This document shows, piece after piece, positions 1 through 8,995 of a stretch of DNA of 64,000 nt. The translations under genes and the position numbers were made by a program. The notes under the pieces were generated by a model that made no database searches, had not been told where the DNA came from, and saw only the letters and a program-made list of their open reading frames with translations. The stretch's first letter is position 1, and each line of letters starts with the position of its first letter. Source of the DNA: Streptomyces sp. SS1-1 (GTDB taxonomy: Bacteria; Actinomycetota; Actinomycetes; Streptomycetales; Streptomycetaceae); the NCBI RefSeq assembly GCF_008973465.1, contig NZ_WBXN01000004.1, positions 3,078,501 through 3,142,500 of the forward strand, given 5' to 3'.

Positions 1-60
1 CTTCTTCCTGCCGGACTTGCCGGGCTGCTGACCCGTGGAGGCGGTGGTGTTCGGGGGCAT
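1..60 (-). CDS. N-terminus of an unidentified protein, cut by window edge
   Basis: An ATG on the minus strand (58-60) is preceded by an AAGGAC ribosome-binding site about 4 bases away and opens a reading frame running off the left edge. The 20 visible codons give MPPNTTASTGQQPGKSGRKK, a hydrophilic basic start typical of a cytoplasmic N-terminal tail. Too little is present to name a family. The divergent antiporter gene begins some 230 bp to the right, so the two probably share the intervening promoter region, which contains a conspicuous AT-rich patch around 195-235. Confidence 0.45.
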   Translation of the reverse strand, partial: MPPNTTASTGQQPGKSGRKK

Positions 61-294
61 CGCTGTCCTTGCTGTCCTAACGCGAGCGGCAGACGGTCCT
101 GGAGTGCTGGAGCAACCATAGGCGCAGGGCCCGGTCGGACTTGACGCGGAGTGGGCAACCCGAGCGGACGGACGTTCGATCATGCCCCCATGAGCGTCAA
201 GAAATCGTCAAGAGTTAGGTAAGGTAATGAAGTAGTTGGGTGCGGAGCACCGCCACTTCGTGTCCTATGTTCATGAGCCCCCGCGCGCGTACAC

Positions 295-1818
295 GTGGGC
301 CAGGGAAGGGAACGGCCGCTGACTGTCCACGACCTCAACCAGCTTCTGCTCGTCTGCTCGCTCGTGCTGCTCAGCGCCGTCGCGGCGGTCCGCATCTCCT
401 CGCGCAGCGGCCTTCCCAGCCTGCTCGTCTACCTGGGCATCGGCGTCCTCATGGGGCAGGACGGCATCGGCATCCGCTTCGACGACGCCGAGCTGACCCA
501 GGTCATCGGCTACGCCGCCCTGGTCGTGATCCTGGCCGAGGGCGGACTCGGCACGAAGTGGAAAGAGGTCAAGCCCGTCCTGCCGGCCGCGTCCGCGCTC
601 GCCACGCTGGGCGTCACCATCAGCGTCGGCGTCACCGCGTCGGCCGCCCACTACCTCGTCGGGCTGGACTGGCAGCAGGCGCTGATCATCGGGGCCGTGG
701 TCTCCTCGACCGACGCCGCCGCCGTGTTCTCCGTGCTGCGCCGCATCCCGCTGCCCTCCCGGATCACCGGCACCCTGGAGGCCGAGTCCGGCTTCAACGA
801 CGCGCCCGTGGTCATCCTCGTCGTCGCCTTCTCCCACCGCGGCCCCATCGAGCAGTGGTACGTGCTGCTCGGCGAGATAGCGCTGGAACTGGCGATCGGC
901 GCCGCCATCGGCCTCGCGGTCGGCATGCTCGGCGCCTGGGGCCTGCGTCATGTCGCGCTGCCCGCCTCCGGCCTGTACCCGATCGCCGTCATGGCCATCG
1001 CCGTCACCGCCTACGCGGCCGGCGCCATGGTCCACGGCAGCGGATTCCTCGCCGTCTACCTCGCCTCGATGGTGATGGGCAACGCGCGCCTGCCGCACTG
1101 GCCGGCCACCCGCGGCTTCGCCGAAGGGCTCGGCTGGATCGCCCAGATCGGCATGTTCGTCCTGCTCGGACTGCTGGTCACCCCGCACGAACTGGGCGAC
1201 GACATCGTGCCCGCCCTGATCATCGGCCTCGCGCTGACCATGCTGGCCCGTCCGCTCAGCGTCATCGCCTGCCTGACCCCGTTCCGGGTGGCCTGGCCGG
1301 AGCAGGCCCTGATGTCCTGGGCCGGTCTGCGCGGCGCCGTGCCCATCATCCTCGCGACGATCCCCGTGGTGAGCGGCGTCGAGGGCAGCCATCGCATCTT
1401 CAACATCGTCTTCGTGCTGGTCGTCGTCTACACCCTGATCCAGGGGCCGACCCTGCCCTGGCTCGGCCGCAAGCTGAGGCTCGGGGAAGGCCCGGAGGCA
1501 GCCGACCTCGGCATCGAGTCGGCGCCCCTGGAGCGGCTGGGCGGGCATCTGCTGTCCTTCGTCATCCCCGAGGGCTCGAAGATGCACAACGTCGAGGTCG
1601 CCGAGCTGCGCCTGCCGCCGGGCGCCGCCGTCACCCTCGTCGTCCGCGACGGAAAATCGTTCGTCCCGCAGCCGGCGACCGTGCTGCGGCACGGCGACGA
1701 ACTCCTCGTGGTCGCCACCGACCCGGTGCGCGACGCGGCCGAGCGCCGGCTGCGCGCCGTCAGCGCCGGCGGCAAGCTGGCCGGCTGGCTGGGCACGGAC
1801 GGACTGAGCCGCTCCTGA
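295..1818 (+). CDS. Potassium/proton antiporter (CPA1/NhaP2 type) with C-terminal TrkA-C domain
   Basis: A 507-residue integral membrane protein. Residues about 15-410 hold a dozen hydrophobic helices of the Na+/H+ exchanger fold, with the SSTDAAAV segment (about 140-147) and ESGFNDAPVV motif (about 164-173) carrying the acidic residues used for ion exchange. Residues about 430-495 form a soluble TrkA-C (RCK_C) domain that in NhaP2/CvrA-type proteins senses ligands and gates transport. The expected role is K+ or Na+ efflux in exchange for protons at the plasma membrane. The GTG at 295 has only a weak ribosome site. A strong AGGGAAGGGA lies just inside the frame, so real initiation may be nearer residue 9 (CTG at 319). 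The function is secure; the start is not. Confidence 0.88.
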   Translation: MGQGRERPLTVHDLNQLLLVCSLVLLSAVAAVRISSRSGLPSLLVYLGIGVLMGQDGIGIRFDDAELTQVIGYAALVVILAEGGLGTKWKEVKPVLPAASALATLGVTISVGVTASAAHYLVGLDWQQALIIGAVVSSTDAAAVFSVLRRIPLPSRITGTLEAESGFNDAPVVILVVAFSHRGPIEQWYVLLGEIALELAIGAAIGLAVGMLGAWGLRHVALPASGLYPIAVMAIAVTAYAAGAMVHGSGFLAVYLASMVMGNARLPHWPATRGFAEGLGWIAQIGMFVLLGLLVTPHELGDDIVPALIIGLALTMLARPLSVIACLTPFRVAWPEQALMSWAGLRGAVPIILATIPVVSGVEGSHRIFNIVFVLVVVYTLIQGPTLPWLGRKLRLGEGPEAADLGIESAPLERLGGHLLSFVIPEGSKMHNVEVAELRLPPGAAVTLVVRDGKSFVPQPATVLRHGDELLVVATDPVRDAAERRLRAVSAGGKLAGWLGTDGLSRS

Positions 1819-1880
1819 GTCATGTCCGGCCCCGCTCCGGTGAAGCGCAGGCGGGGGGCCGGGACGTGCTGGCTTTCACA

Positions 1881-2089
1881 GGGGTGCGGGGTGAACGCCC
1901 TGTACAATGCAGGTGACCCAGATCGAACCAACTCTGCCTGACGCAGAGCTGGCGCGACCGTATGGCGGCCGGGACGCCCCTCCTCATCGTGGGCGCCGGT
2001 ATCTACCGCAGTTCCGCGCAAGAGGACAGCTCTCGGCGCCGCCCCCACCCGGGGGTGCCGCGCTACCAGGCGGCAGAAAGGCACGGGCC
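1881..2089 (+). promoter_or_regulatory. Structured 5' leader/intergenic region upstream of MFS exporter
   Basis: About 270 bases separate the antiporter stop from the MFS start. They contain a small hairpin (CTCTGC-5 nt-GCAGAG at 1932-1948) and a larger potential stem using GGCGCCG near 1992 and CGGCGCC near 2034, followed by a C-rich run. An open frame reads through from 1907 in phase with the exporter, but it lacks a ribosome site and has an atypical composition. Leader attenuation is a guess; only the hairpins are seen. Confidence 0.3.
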
Positions 2090-3379
2090 GTGGCATCCAC
2101 GGTCACCGGAGAGCCGTCGAAGGACGCGGCCTCCACCCGCCCGGGATACGGACAGCTGCTGCGCACCCGCGGCGCCTGGACGTTCCTGCTCCCCGGCTTC
2201 GCGGCACGCCAGCCGTTCGCGATGCTCACCATCTCCATCGTGCTGCTCGTCCAGCACACCACCGGCTCCTACGGCGCGGCGGGCGCCGCCGCGGCCGTCA
2301 CCGGCGTCTCCATGGCGGTGTTCGCGCCCTACAGCGGCCGGCTCGCCGACCGCTACGGACAGCGCGCCGTGCTCGTCCCGGGCGTCCTCGTGCACGCCGT
2401 GTCCGGGCTGACCCTGACCGCCCTCGCCCTCGCCCACGCGCCGCTGTGGGCCCTGTTCGCGGCGGCCGTGCCCACCGGTGCCTCGGTGCCGCAGGTCGGA
2501 CCGATGGTGCGGGCGCGCTGGGGCGTGAAGCTCCAGGACTCACCCCTGATGACGACGGCCGCCGCGTTCGAGTCCGTCACCGACGAGCTGACCTTCGTCG
2601 TCGGACCCCTGCTGGCCACCGCCCTGTGCACGGCCGTCGACCCGGCCGCCGGCCTGGTCACCGAGGCCGCGCTCACCCTGGTGGGCGGCCTGCTGTTCGC
2701 CGCGCAGCGCGGCACCCAGCCGGCCGTCACCGGAGGCGGGCACACGCGTGTGGAGCACGGTTCGGCGCTGCGCGTCCCCGGGGTGCGCGTACTGATCGTG
2801 ACGTTCCTCGGCATCGGTTCCGTCTTCGGCGGCATGCAGGTCTCCCTGGCCGCCTTCACCGAGTCGATCGGCCGTCCCGGCCTGAACGGCGTCCTGTACG
2901 GCACCTTCGCCGCGGGCAACATGCTCGCCGGTCTCGTCTGCGGCGCCATCGCCTGGAAGGTCGCGCCGCAGCGCCGTCTCCTCGTGGGGTACGCCGCGCT
3001 CGCGCTGGCCGCGTCCGGGCTCTGGGCCGCGCACTCGGTGCTCGTCCTCGCCGCCCTGGGCCTGCTGGTCGGCATGTGCATCGCGCCGTCCCTGATCACC
3101 GGCTACACGCTGGTCGAGAGCCTGGTCCCGGCCGGGGCCCGGACCGAGGCGTTCACCTGGCTGACCGGCGCCGTGGCGCTCGGCCAGGCCGCCGCCGTCA
3201 CGGTCGCCGGACAGCTGGAGGACCGCCTGTGGGGCGGGGCCGGCTTCCTGGTGCCGATGGGCGGCACCCTGCTGGCTCTGGTCACCCTCGTCGCGCTGCG
3301 CTCGCGGCTCTCGGCGCGGGCCGCCGGGCGTACGGTCGCACGTGGCGTGGGTCACCGCGTGCCGGTGGCAGTGGACTGA
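2090..3379 (+). CDS. MFS transporter
   Basis: A 429-residue major facilitator family protein with about 12 hydrophobic helices. The typical loop 2-3 signature GRLADRYGQR (about residues 84-93) identifies the superfamily, and no substrate-specific motif is evident. The GTG at 2090 was chosen because AAAGG lies 8 bases upstream and the hydrophilic tail before helix 1 has a usual length; the frame opens earlier at 1907, but that part is proline/arginine-rich noise. Homologues are normally annotated as uncharacterised exporters. It stands alone between the antiporter and the zinc-ribbon gene, with its own leader. Confidence 0.85.
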   Translation: MASTVTGEPSKDAASTRPGYGQLLRTRGAWTFLLPGFAARQPFAMLTISIVLLVQHTTGSYGAAGAAAAVTGVSMAVFAPYSGRLADRYGQRAVLVPGVLVHAVSGLTLTALALAHAPLWALFAAAVPTGASVPQVGPMVRARWGVKLQDSPLMTTAAAFESVTDELTFVVGPLLATALCTAVDPAAGLVTEAALTLVGGLLFAAQRGTQPAVTGGGHTRVEHGSALRVPGVRVLIVTFLGIGSVFGGMQVSLAAFTESIGRPGLNGVLYGTFAAGNMLAGLVCGAIAWKVAPQRRLLVGYAALALAASGLWAAHSVLVLAALGLLVGMCIAPSLITGYTLVESLVPAGARTEAFTWLTGAVALGQAAAVTVAGQLEDRLWGGAGFLVPMGGTLLALVTLVALRSRLSARAAGRTVARGVGHRVPVAVD

Positions 3380-3446
3380 GAGGCCGGAATACGTCACTAT
3401 GGATCGTCGTTAGCACTCATCGAGTGAGAGTGCCAGGAGGAAGACA

Positions 3447-3767
3447 GTGCCGACCTACCAGTACCAGTGCACCGAGTGCGGCGAGGGCCTCGAGGCGGTG
3501 CAGAAGTTCACCGACGACGCCCTGACCGAGTGCCCCAACTGCCAGGGCCGCCTCAAGAAGGTGTTCTCCGCGGTCGGCATCGTCTTCAAGGGCTCCGGCT
3601 TCTACCGCAACGACAGCCGCGGCTCCTCGTCGAGCAGCTCGCCGGCGTCGTCGAAGTCGTCGTCGTCCTCCACGTCGTCCGACTCCTCGTCGTCGACGTC
3701 GTCCGCCTCGTCCTCCTCGGACAAGAAGGCGTCGAGCACCGGCACCTCCAGCAGCTCCGCCGCTTAA
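3447..3767 (+). CDS. FmdB-family zinc-ribbon protein with Ser-rich tail
   Basis: A 106-residue protein starting at GTG with a good AGGAGG site. Residues 1-45 form the FmdB/putative regulatory zinc ribbon: CTEC at about 8-11 and CPNC at about 29-32 supply the four zinc ligands. FmdB was first linked to formamidase regulation, but most members have no proven role. The C-terminal half (from about residue 58) is almost pure serine with scattered threonine, alanine and aspartate, encoded mostly by TCG/TCC, and is expected to be disordered. A strong hairpin follows the stop. Family assignment is confident; function is unknown. Confidence 0.85.
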   Translation: MPTYQYQCTECGEGLEAVQKFTDDALTECPNCQGRLKKVFSAVGIVFKGSGFYRNDSRGSSSSSSPASSKSSSSSTSSDSSSSTSSASSSSDKKASSTGTSSSSAA

Positions 3768-3783
3768 GAGCGCGATTTCTTAC

Positions 3784-3815
3784 AGGACCCTGTCGTCGTA
3801 CGGCGACGGGGTCCT
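3784..3815 (+). terminator. Rho-independent-like hairpin after zinc-ribbon gene
   Basis: Inverted repeat AGGACCC (3784-3790) with GGGTCCT (3809-3815), extended by inner GTCG/CGAC pairing. There is no T-run, as is common in Streptomyces terminators. It lies between the FmdB-like gene and the phosphorylase gene. Confidence 0.6.
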
Positions 3816-3856
3816 CGGCGTGTCCGGGGGCCGTCGGGGGCGGTTAGGGTGCGGAC

Positions 3857-4699
3857 ATGGCGAACAAGGTGAACGCCGAGCTCGGCGTGATCGGCGGCTC
3901 CGGTTTCTACTCCTTCCTCGACGACGTGACCGAGGTCCAGGTCGACACCCCCTACGGACCGCCCAGCGACTCCCTCTTCCTCGGCGAGATCGCCGGCCGG
4001 CGGGTCGCGTTCCTCCCCCGGCACGGCCGCGGCCACCATCTGCCGCCGCACCGCATCAACTACCGCGCCAACCTGTGGGCGCTGCGCTCGGTCGGCGTGC
4101 GCCAGGTGCTCGGCCCGTGCGCGGTGGGCGGGCTGCGGCCCGAGTACGGCCCCGGCACCCTGCTCGTGCCGGACCAGCTGGTCGACCGCACCAAGTCCCG
4201 GGTCGGCACCTACTTCGACGGGCTGCCGCGCCCCGACGGCACCGTGCCCAACGTGGTGCACGTGTCGCTGGCCGACCCCTACTGCCCCACCGGCCGCGCC
4301 GCCGCGCTGAAGGCCGCGCGCGGACGGGACTGGGAGCCGGTGGACGGCGGCACCCTGGTCGTCGTGGAGGGGCCCCGCTTCTCCACGCGCGCCGAATCGC
4401 TGTGGCACCAGGCGCAGGGCTGGTCCGTGGTCGGCATGACGGGCCACCCGGAGGCGGCGCTCGCCCGTGAGCTGGAGCTCTGCTACACCTCGATGACCCT
4501 GGTCACGGACCTGGACGCCGGCGCGGAGACCGGTGAGGGCGTCTCCCACGACGAGGTGCTGCGCGTGTTCGCCGCCAATGTCGACCGGCTGCGCGGGGTC
4601 CTCTTCGACGCGGTGGCGGCCCTGCCGTCGAACGACGAACGGGACTGTCTGTGCGCCGGGGCGCTGGGCGGGATGGATCCGGGGTTCGCGCTGCCGTAG
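3857..4699 (+). CDS. mtnP: S-methyl-5'-thioadenosine phosphorylase
   Basis: A 280-residue purine nucleoside phosphorylase family 2 enzyme that cleaves methylthioadenosine with phosphate to adenine and methylthioribose-1-phosphate (methionine salvage). The phosphate-binding start IGGSGFYSF (about 12-20), LPRHGRGHHLPPHRINYRANLWAL (as separate recognisable blocks between about 53 and 78) and the substrate-binding GMTGHPEAALARELELCY region (about 193-210) are all present. Length matches the family. The gene is monocistronic, behind the hairpin at 3784-3815. Confidence 0.92.
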   Translation: MANKVNAELGVIGGSGFYSFLDDVTEVQVDTPYGPPSDSLFLGEIAGRRVAFLPRHGRGHHLPPHRINYRANLWALRSVGVRQVLGPCAVGGLRPEYGPGTLLVPDQLVDRTKSRVGTYFDGLPRPDGTVPNVVHVSLADPYCPTGRAAALKAARGRDWEPVDGGTLVVVEGPRFSTRAESLWHQAQGWSVVGMTGHPEAALARELELCYTSMTLVTDLDAGAETGEGVSHDEVLRVFAANVDRLRGVLFDAVAALPSNDERDCLCAGALGGMDPGFALP

Positions 4700-4948
4700 G
4701 GGTGGCCGGGGCGTGCCCTGGGGCGCCAGGGCGCTAGTAGGGGCGTCAGCTGGAGGCCGGCACGGGCGTCAGCTGGAAGGTCAGCTGGGGCGTCGGCAAG
4801 GGCGGAACGTCTCGTTCGGGGGGCCGGGTTTTCCACAAGCCGTGGGCTGTCCACGGGCTTCGGCGGGCGGCGGCGGAATGCCGGATGGTGGCTTCGCAAG
4901 CCGTTCCGTCCGCGGCGTTCCCGCGCCGTTCCCGCTGGTGGTGATCCC

Positions 4949-5515
4949 GTGTCCCTCGCTTCCCCTGCCCGTCGACTCCCTACCTCTTCTCCTTCGTCGC
5001 CGCGCTCCGCGCTGCCGCCGGGGCCCGACGCTCCGGCCACCCGTGAGGTGCCGCACTTCGAGCCGGTGCGGGTCCGCGGCTCCGGCCGGCGGCTGCGCCG
5101 GCTCCTACGGCACCGGCGGCGGGCCGTCGCGGCCGGGCTGGCCGTGACCGCGGCCGCCCTGGTGGCGGCGGGACCGCGCGAGGCCGCGGACGGGGCGCGC
5201 GGGCATCCGGCGCAGGGCCCGGCACGGCCGCACCCGGTGGCCGAGCGGGTGTCGGCACCGGTGCGGATCGCCGACGCGGCCACCGTGCGGCTGCTGCGCC
5301 CCGGCGACCGGGTCGACGTGATCGCCGCCGAGGGGAACGGGCCCGGCGGGGACGCCCAGGTGGTCGCGCGCGGGGTGCGGGTGACGGAGGTGCCGGAGCC
5401 GCTGGACACCGCCGGGGAGAGCGGGGCGCTGGTGGTGCTGTCCGTGCCGCGTCCCACGGCCGCCCGGCTGGCCGGGGCGAGCGCCACGGCACGGCTGGCG
5501 GTGACGCTGTGCTGA
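4949..5515 (+). CDS. SAF/RcpC-like domain protein, single-pass membrane
   Basis: A 188-residue protein, GTG start. A proline/serine-rich cytoplasmic tail and an arginine cluster (about 46-59) precede one transmembrane helix (about 60-77). The rest (about 95-188) resembles the SAF/RcpC-CpaB domain found in Flp pilus assembly proteins: AERVSAPVRIADAATVRLL followed by the LRPGDRVDVI block and a repeat of valine-rich strands. In Streptomyces such orphan proteins occur beside mscL without pilus genes, and their role is not known. About 250 bp of GC-rich sequence with imperfect GGCGTCAGCTGG repeats (4740-4795) precedes it. The ribosome site is poor. Confidence 0.7.
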   Translation: MSLASPARRLPTSSPSSPRSALPPGPDAPATREVPHFEPVRVRGSGRRLRRLLRHRRRAVAAGLAVTAAALVAAGPREAADGARGHPAQGPARPHPVAERVSAPVRIADAATVRLLRPGDRVDVIAAEGNGPGGDAQVVARGVRVTEVPEPLDTAGESGALVVLSVPRPTAARLAGASATARLAVTLC

Positions 5516-5644
5516 GCCCGGTCAAGCGTCGGGGCGGGTCAGGTCCCTCCAAAGAGACGGCCGATTGGACAGAATGGCTGAACGCTGACGTAGGTTGCGG
5601 AGCGATCCGTTCCCCAAGCTGCGTGCCCGAGGAGTGCCCCCCAA

Positions 5645-6103
5645 GTGAGCGAGAACAAGGAACCGAGCGTCTGGCAGGGCTTCAAGACCTTCCTGATGCG
5701 CGGAAACGTCGTCGACCTGGCGGTGGCGGTCGTCATCGGCGCGGCCTTCACCAACATCGTCAACGCGGTGGTGAAGGGCGTCATCAACCCGCTGGTCGGT
5801 GCGATCGGCACGAAGAACCTCGATCACTACAGCTCGTGCCTGACCGGCTCCTGCGAGGGCGACGAGGGCATCCAGATCCTGTGGGGCTCCGTCCTCGGCG
5901 CCGGCCTCAGCTTCGTGATCACCGCGGCCGTCGTCTACTTCCTGATGGTCCTGCCCATGTCGAAGTACCTGGCCCGGGTGGAGGCCCGCCGCAAGGCGAA
6001 GGAGAGCACGCAGGAGGTCATCGAGGTGACCGAGCTGGAGGTGCTGAAGGAGATCCGCGACGCGCTGATCGCGCAGCGCGGCCCGGGCCACGACCAGCGA
6101 TAG
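5645..6103 (+). CDS. mscL: Large-conductance mechanosensitive channel MscL
   Basis: A 152-residue channel protein that opens under membrane tension and protects against hypo-osmotic shock. The family hallmark near the N-terminus is clear (WQGFKTFLMRGNVVDLAVAV as consecutive blocks, residues 10-29), followed by TM1 with the pore-lining glycines, a periplasmic loop with two cysteines (CLTGSC, about 66-71), TM2 (about 85-105) and the charged C-terminal helix (EVTELEVLKEIRDAL) that forms the pentameric bundle. GTG start. The disulfide-capable loop is a feature of many actinomycete homologues. Confidence 0.95.
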   Translation: MSENKEPSVWQGFKTFLMRGNVVDLAVAVVIGAAFTNIVNAVVKGVINPLVGAIGTKNLDHYSSCLTGSCEGDEGIQILWGSVLGAGLSFVITAAVVYFLMVLPMSKYLARVEARRKAKESTQEVIEVTELEVLKEIRDALIAQRGPGHDQR

Positions 6104-6143
6104 CGCTCCGGCGTCCGGGCGGTGCGGCCCCGGCGCGGGGGCC

Positions 6144-6320
6144 TCAGATGTGGTGCGGCGGCTTCTCGTCGAGGAAGCGCTTGAGGTCGGCCGCGCTGTC
6201 CCCGGCCGGCCGGTCGCCCCACCCGCGGTCCGTGTCGTCCGTGGACTGCTGGTCCAGCGGGTCGTCGAAGATCAGCGCGGGCTTCGGCTCGCGCGGCTCG
6301 GAGGCGGGGGTGCTGCTCAT
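6144..6320 (-). CDS. Small conserved hydrophilic protein, unknown function
   Basis: A 58-residue acidic protein (MSSTPASEPREPKPALIFDDPLD as a start, broken here for length at DDP). It has no membrane segment, cysteine or recognisable domain, and it is rich in D/E/P. It sits convergent to mscL, with the stops about 40 bp apart, and has GGAG just before the ATG. Codon use fits the host (GC at third positions), which supports a real gene over a chance ORF. No function can be assigned. Confidence 0.55.
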   Translation of the reverse strand: MSSTPASEPREPKPALIFDDPLDQQSTDDTDRGWGDRPAGDSAADLKRFLDEKPPHHI

Positions 6321-6471
6321 GACTCCAGGGTACGGCCCCGCCGCCGCGGGCCCCGTTCCGCCGACGCGGGCTGGGCTTGTGTTCGGGCCTCGCGTGAAGT
6401 CCCGTGGAGGCTTGTGCGCGGGTCGTGCGCCGCGGACGCGTATCGGCGCCCCATCTGCTGTGCTTGACCTC

Positions 6472-7710
6472 ATGACGTCCAGTTCGAATACCGCGCCGGA
6501 CTCCCCCCGCCCGCCCGGACCCAGGCGGCCGCTGCGCCGGCTCTCCGCCCGGGGCCGTGGTGAGGCACACCGGGCCGCCACCCCGCTGGAGCTCTTCTTC
6601 GACCTGTGTTTCGTCGTGGCCATCGCCCAGGCGGGCGTCCAGCTGGTCCACGCGGTCGCCGAGGGGCACGCCGGCCGAGGCATCCTCGACTACGCGATGG
6701 TGTTCTTCGCCATCTGGTGGGCGTGGATGAACTTCACGTGGTTCGCGTCGGCGTACGACAACGACGACGTGCTGTACCGGATCGTCACGCTGATCCAGAT
6801 CTCCGGTGTGCTGGTCCTGGCCGCCGGGGTGTCCGAGACGTTCCAGGACCACGACTACGCGGCGGTGCTCGTCGGGTACCTCATCATGCGGCTCGCCCTC
6901 GTCTCGCAGTGGCTGCGGGTGGCCAGGTCCAGCTCCGGTCCCGAGCGGGTGATGGCCCTGCGGTACGCCGGCGGTGTGCTGCTGTGCCAGATCGGCTGGG
7001 TGGGTCTGGTGGTGCTGCCGGAGGACGCCCGGGGCTGGTGGTTCCTCGTCATGGTGGTGCTGGAGCTGTCCGTCCCGGCGTACGCGGAGCGGGCCCATCC
7101 GACGTCGTGGCATCCGCACCACATCGCCGAGCGGTACGGGCTGCTCACCATCATCGTGCTGGGCGAGACCATCGCGGCGGCCACGGTCGCCGTGAAGACC
7201 GGCATCGACGAGAACGACGCGCTGGGCGAGCTGCTGCCCATCGCGGCGGGCGGCCTGCTGATCATCTTCTCCGCGTGGTGGATCTACTTCGTGGTGCCGA
7301 TCCACGGGCATCTGCGCTCCAACCGGGAGTCGTTCCTGTGGGGTTACGGCCACTACGTGGTGTTCGCGTCGGCGGCGGCGATCGGCGCGGGCCTGGAGGT
7401 GGCGGTCGAGCAGACCCTCCACGAGGCGCACATCTCGACGCTGGCCGCGACGGCGGCGGTGACCCTGCCGACGGCGCTCTATCTGCTCACCGTGTGGGCG
7501 CTGCACGCGCGGTACTTCAAGGTGGGCATCGCCCAGCAGCTGGTGCTGCCGACGACGGCCCTGCTGGTGATCTGCTGCACGTTCCTGCACGACTGGGGGG
7601 TGTTCGCGGCGGGACTGGTCTCGGCGGCGGGCGTGGCCGTCGGCGAGACACTGACGGCCCGGAGAACGGCCCGGCCGCCCGCGACGGCGGCACGGCAGCC
7701 GGCCTCCTGA
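6472..7710 (+). CDS. Low temperature requirement protein A (LtrA) family
   Basis: A 412-residue multi-pass membrane protein of the bacterial LtrA family, named from a Listeria gene needed for growth in the cold; the biochemical role is unresolved. The diagnostic N-terminal block TPLELFFDLCFVVAIAQ (about 38-54) and the central HHIAERYGLLTIIVLGE block (about 207-223) are both present, with roughly ten hydrophobic helices. The ATG at 6472 has no convincing ribosome site, so translation may be leaderless. The neighbour downstream is a soluble peptidase-like enzyme about 70 bp away. Confidence 0.85.
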   Translation: MTSSSNTAPDSPRPPGPRRPLRRLSARGRGEAHRAATPLELFFDLCFVVAIAQAGVQLVHAVAEGHAGRGILDYAMVFFAIWWAWMNFTWFASAYDNDDVLYRIVTLIQISGVLVLAAGVSETFQDHDYAAVLVGYLIMRLALVSQWLRVARSSSGPERVMALRYAGGVLLCQIGWVGLVVLPEDARGWWFLVMVVLELSVPAYAERAHPTSWHPHHIAERYGLLTIIVLGETIAAATVAVKTGIDENDALGELLPIAAGGLLIIFSAWWIYFVVPIHGHLRSNRESFLWGYGHYVVFASAAAIGAGLEVAVEQTLHEAHISTLAATAAVTLPTALYLLTVWALHARYFKVGIAQQLVLPTTALLVICCTFLHDWGVFAAGLVSAAGVAVGETLTARRTARPPATAARQPAS

Positions 7711-7780
7711 CGGCCCCGGCGCGACGGTCCCGGCGCGGCGGGCCGGGTCTGGACGGCAGGGCCTGCACGACACTGGGCGC

Positions 7781-8806
7781 ATGACAGTTGACGCTCTGAC
7801 GGATGTCGCCGGACTGCGGGTCGGCCACGCGACGCGCACCGGGGACGGCCGGCTCACCGGCACGACGGTCGTCCTCGCTCCCGAGGGCGGGGCCGTGGCC
7901 GCCGTGGACGTGCGCGGCGGCGGGCCCGGCACGAAGGAGACCGACGCCCTGGACCCGCGCAACGTGGTGCGCAAGGTCGAGGCGATCGTCCTGACCGGGG
8001 GCAGCGCGTACGGGCTGGACGCGGCGTCCGGGGTGATGGCGTGGCTGGAGGAGCACCGGCGCGGGGTGCGGGTCGGGCCGGACCCGGCGCATGTGGTGCC
8101 GGTGGTGCCCGCGGCCTGTGTCTTCGACCTGGGGCGCGGCGGCGACTTCCGGGCGCGGCCGGACGCCGGCACCGGGCGCGCGGCGGTCGAGGCCGCGGCG
8201 GCGAGCGCGGCCGGGGCCCCGGTGCCGGAGGGCTGCGTGGGCGCCGGGACCGGTGCCACCGTCGGGCCGGTCAAGGGCGGGATCGGCACCGCGAGCACCG
8301 TCCTGGAGTCGGGGATCACGGTGGCCGCGCTGGTCGTGGCCAACGCGGCGGGGTCGGCGGTCGAGCCGGAGACCGGCGCCCTGTACGGGGAGTTGCTGCG
8401 GGGCCGCGTGGACGTCCCGGACGCCGGTGTCCATGAGGCCGCGCGCAGGCGGCTCGCCGAGCTCGCGGAGACCAACGCGCCGCCGCCGCTGAACACCACG
8501 CTCGCGGTGGTGGCCACCGACGCCGACCTGTCGAAGGCGCAGGCGCAGAAGCTGGCCGGCACCGCCCACGACGGCATCGCACGGGCCGTACGGCCGGTGC
8601 ACCTGCTCAACGACGGGGACACGGTGTTCGCCCTCGCCACGGGTGACCGCCCCCTGGACCCCGAGCACCCGCTCGCCCTGAACGACCTCCTCGCGGCGGC
8701 CGCGGACATGGTGACCCGGGGGATCGTCCGGGCCGTCCGGGCGGCCGAGTCGGTGACGGGTCCGGGCGGAGTGTGGCCGTCGTACGGGGAGTTGTACGGG
8801 CGGTAG
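7781..8806 (+). CDS. P1-family (DmpA/S58) N-terminal nucleophile aminopeptidase
   Basis: A 341-residue protein of the DmpA/P1 peptidase family. Members self-cleave at an N-T/S bond, and the new N-terminal residue attacks amide or lactone bonds of small peptides. The expected nucleophile lies in the LNTTLAVVATD segment (about residues 239-249). TGGSAYGLDAASGVM (about 72-86) is another family block. An alanine/glycine-rich insertion at about 130-150 is usual in Streptomyces. It is probably cytosolic, as no signal sequence is seen. The natural substrate is not indicated by neighbours. Confidence 0.82.
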   Translation: MTVDALTDVAGLRVGHATRTGDGRLTGTTVVLAPEGGAVAAVDVRGGGPGTKETDALDPRNVVRKVEAIVLTGGSAYGLDAASGVMAWLEEHRRGVRVGPDPAHVVPVVPAACVFDLGRGGDFRARPDAGTGRAAVEAAAASAAGAPVPEGCVGAGTGATVGPVKGGIGTASTVLESGITVAALVVANAAGSAVEPETGALYGELLRGRVDVPDAGVHEAARRRLAELAETNAPPPLNTTLAVVATDADLSKAQAQKLAGTAHDGIARAVRPVHLLNDGDTVFALATGDRPLDPEHPLALNDLLAAAADMVTRGIVRAVRAAESVTGPGGVWPSYGELYGR

Positions 8807-8995
8807 GCGGGGGACCGAGCCCCGTCCTTCTCCGCCGGACGGCCACATGGCGCTCACGATTGTCGCGGTTCTGTCACGTGATGGCGTTCACCGCGCACGT
8901 GGGGAACCCGGCTCCGAGCGGTGGCCTCTTCCACCCTGGAACGGAACGGAACGGAACCGAACAGAGCTCGCGAAGGCCGAAAGAAGGAGCAGATC

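Noticed and set aside
5935..8709. 924-residue minus-strand ORF
   Set aside because: Antisense to mscL, LtrA and the P1 peptidase, all well supported; proline/arginine-rich as expected from shadow frames.
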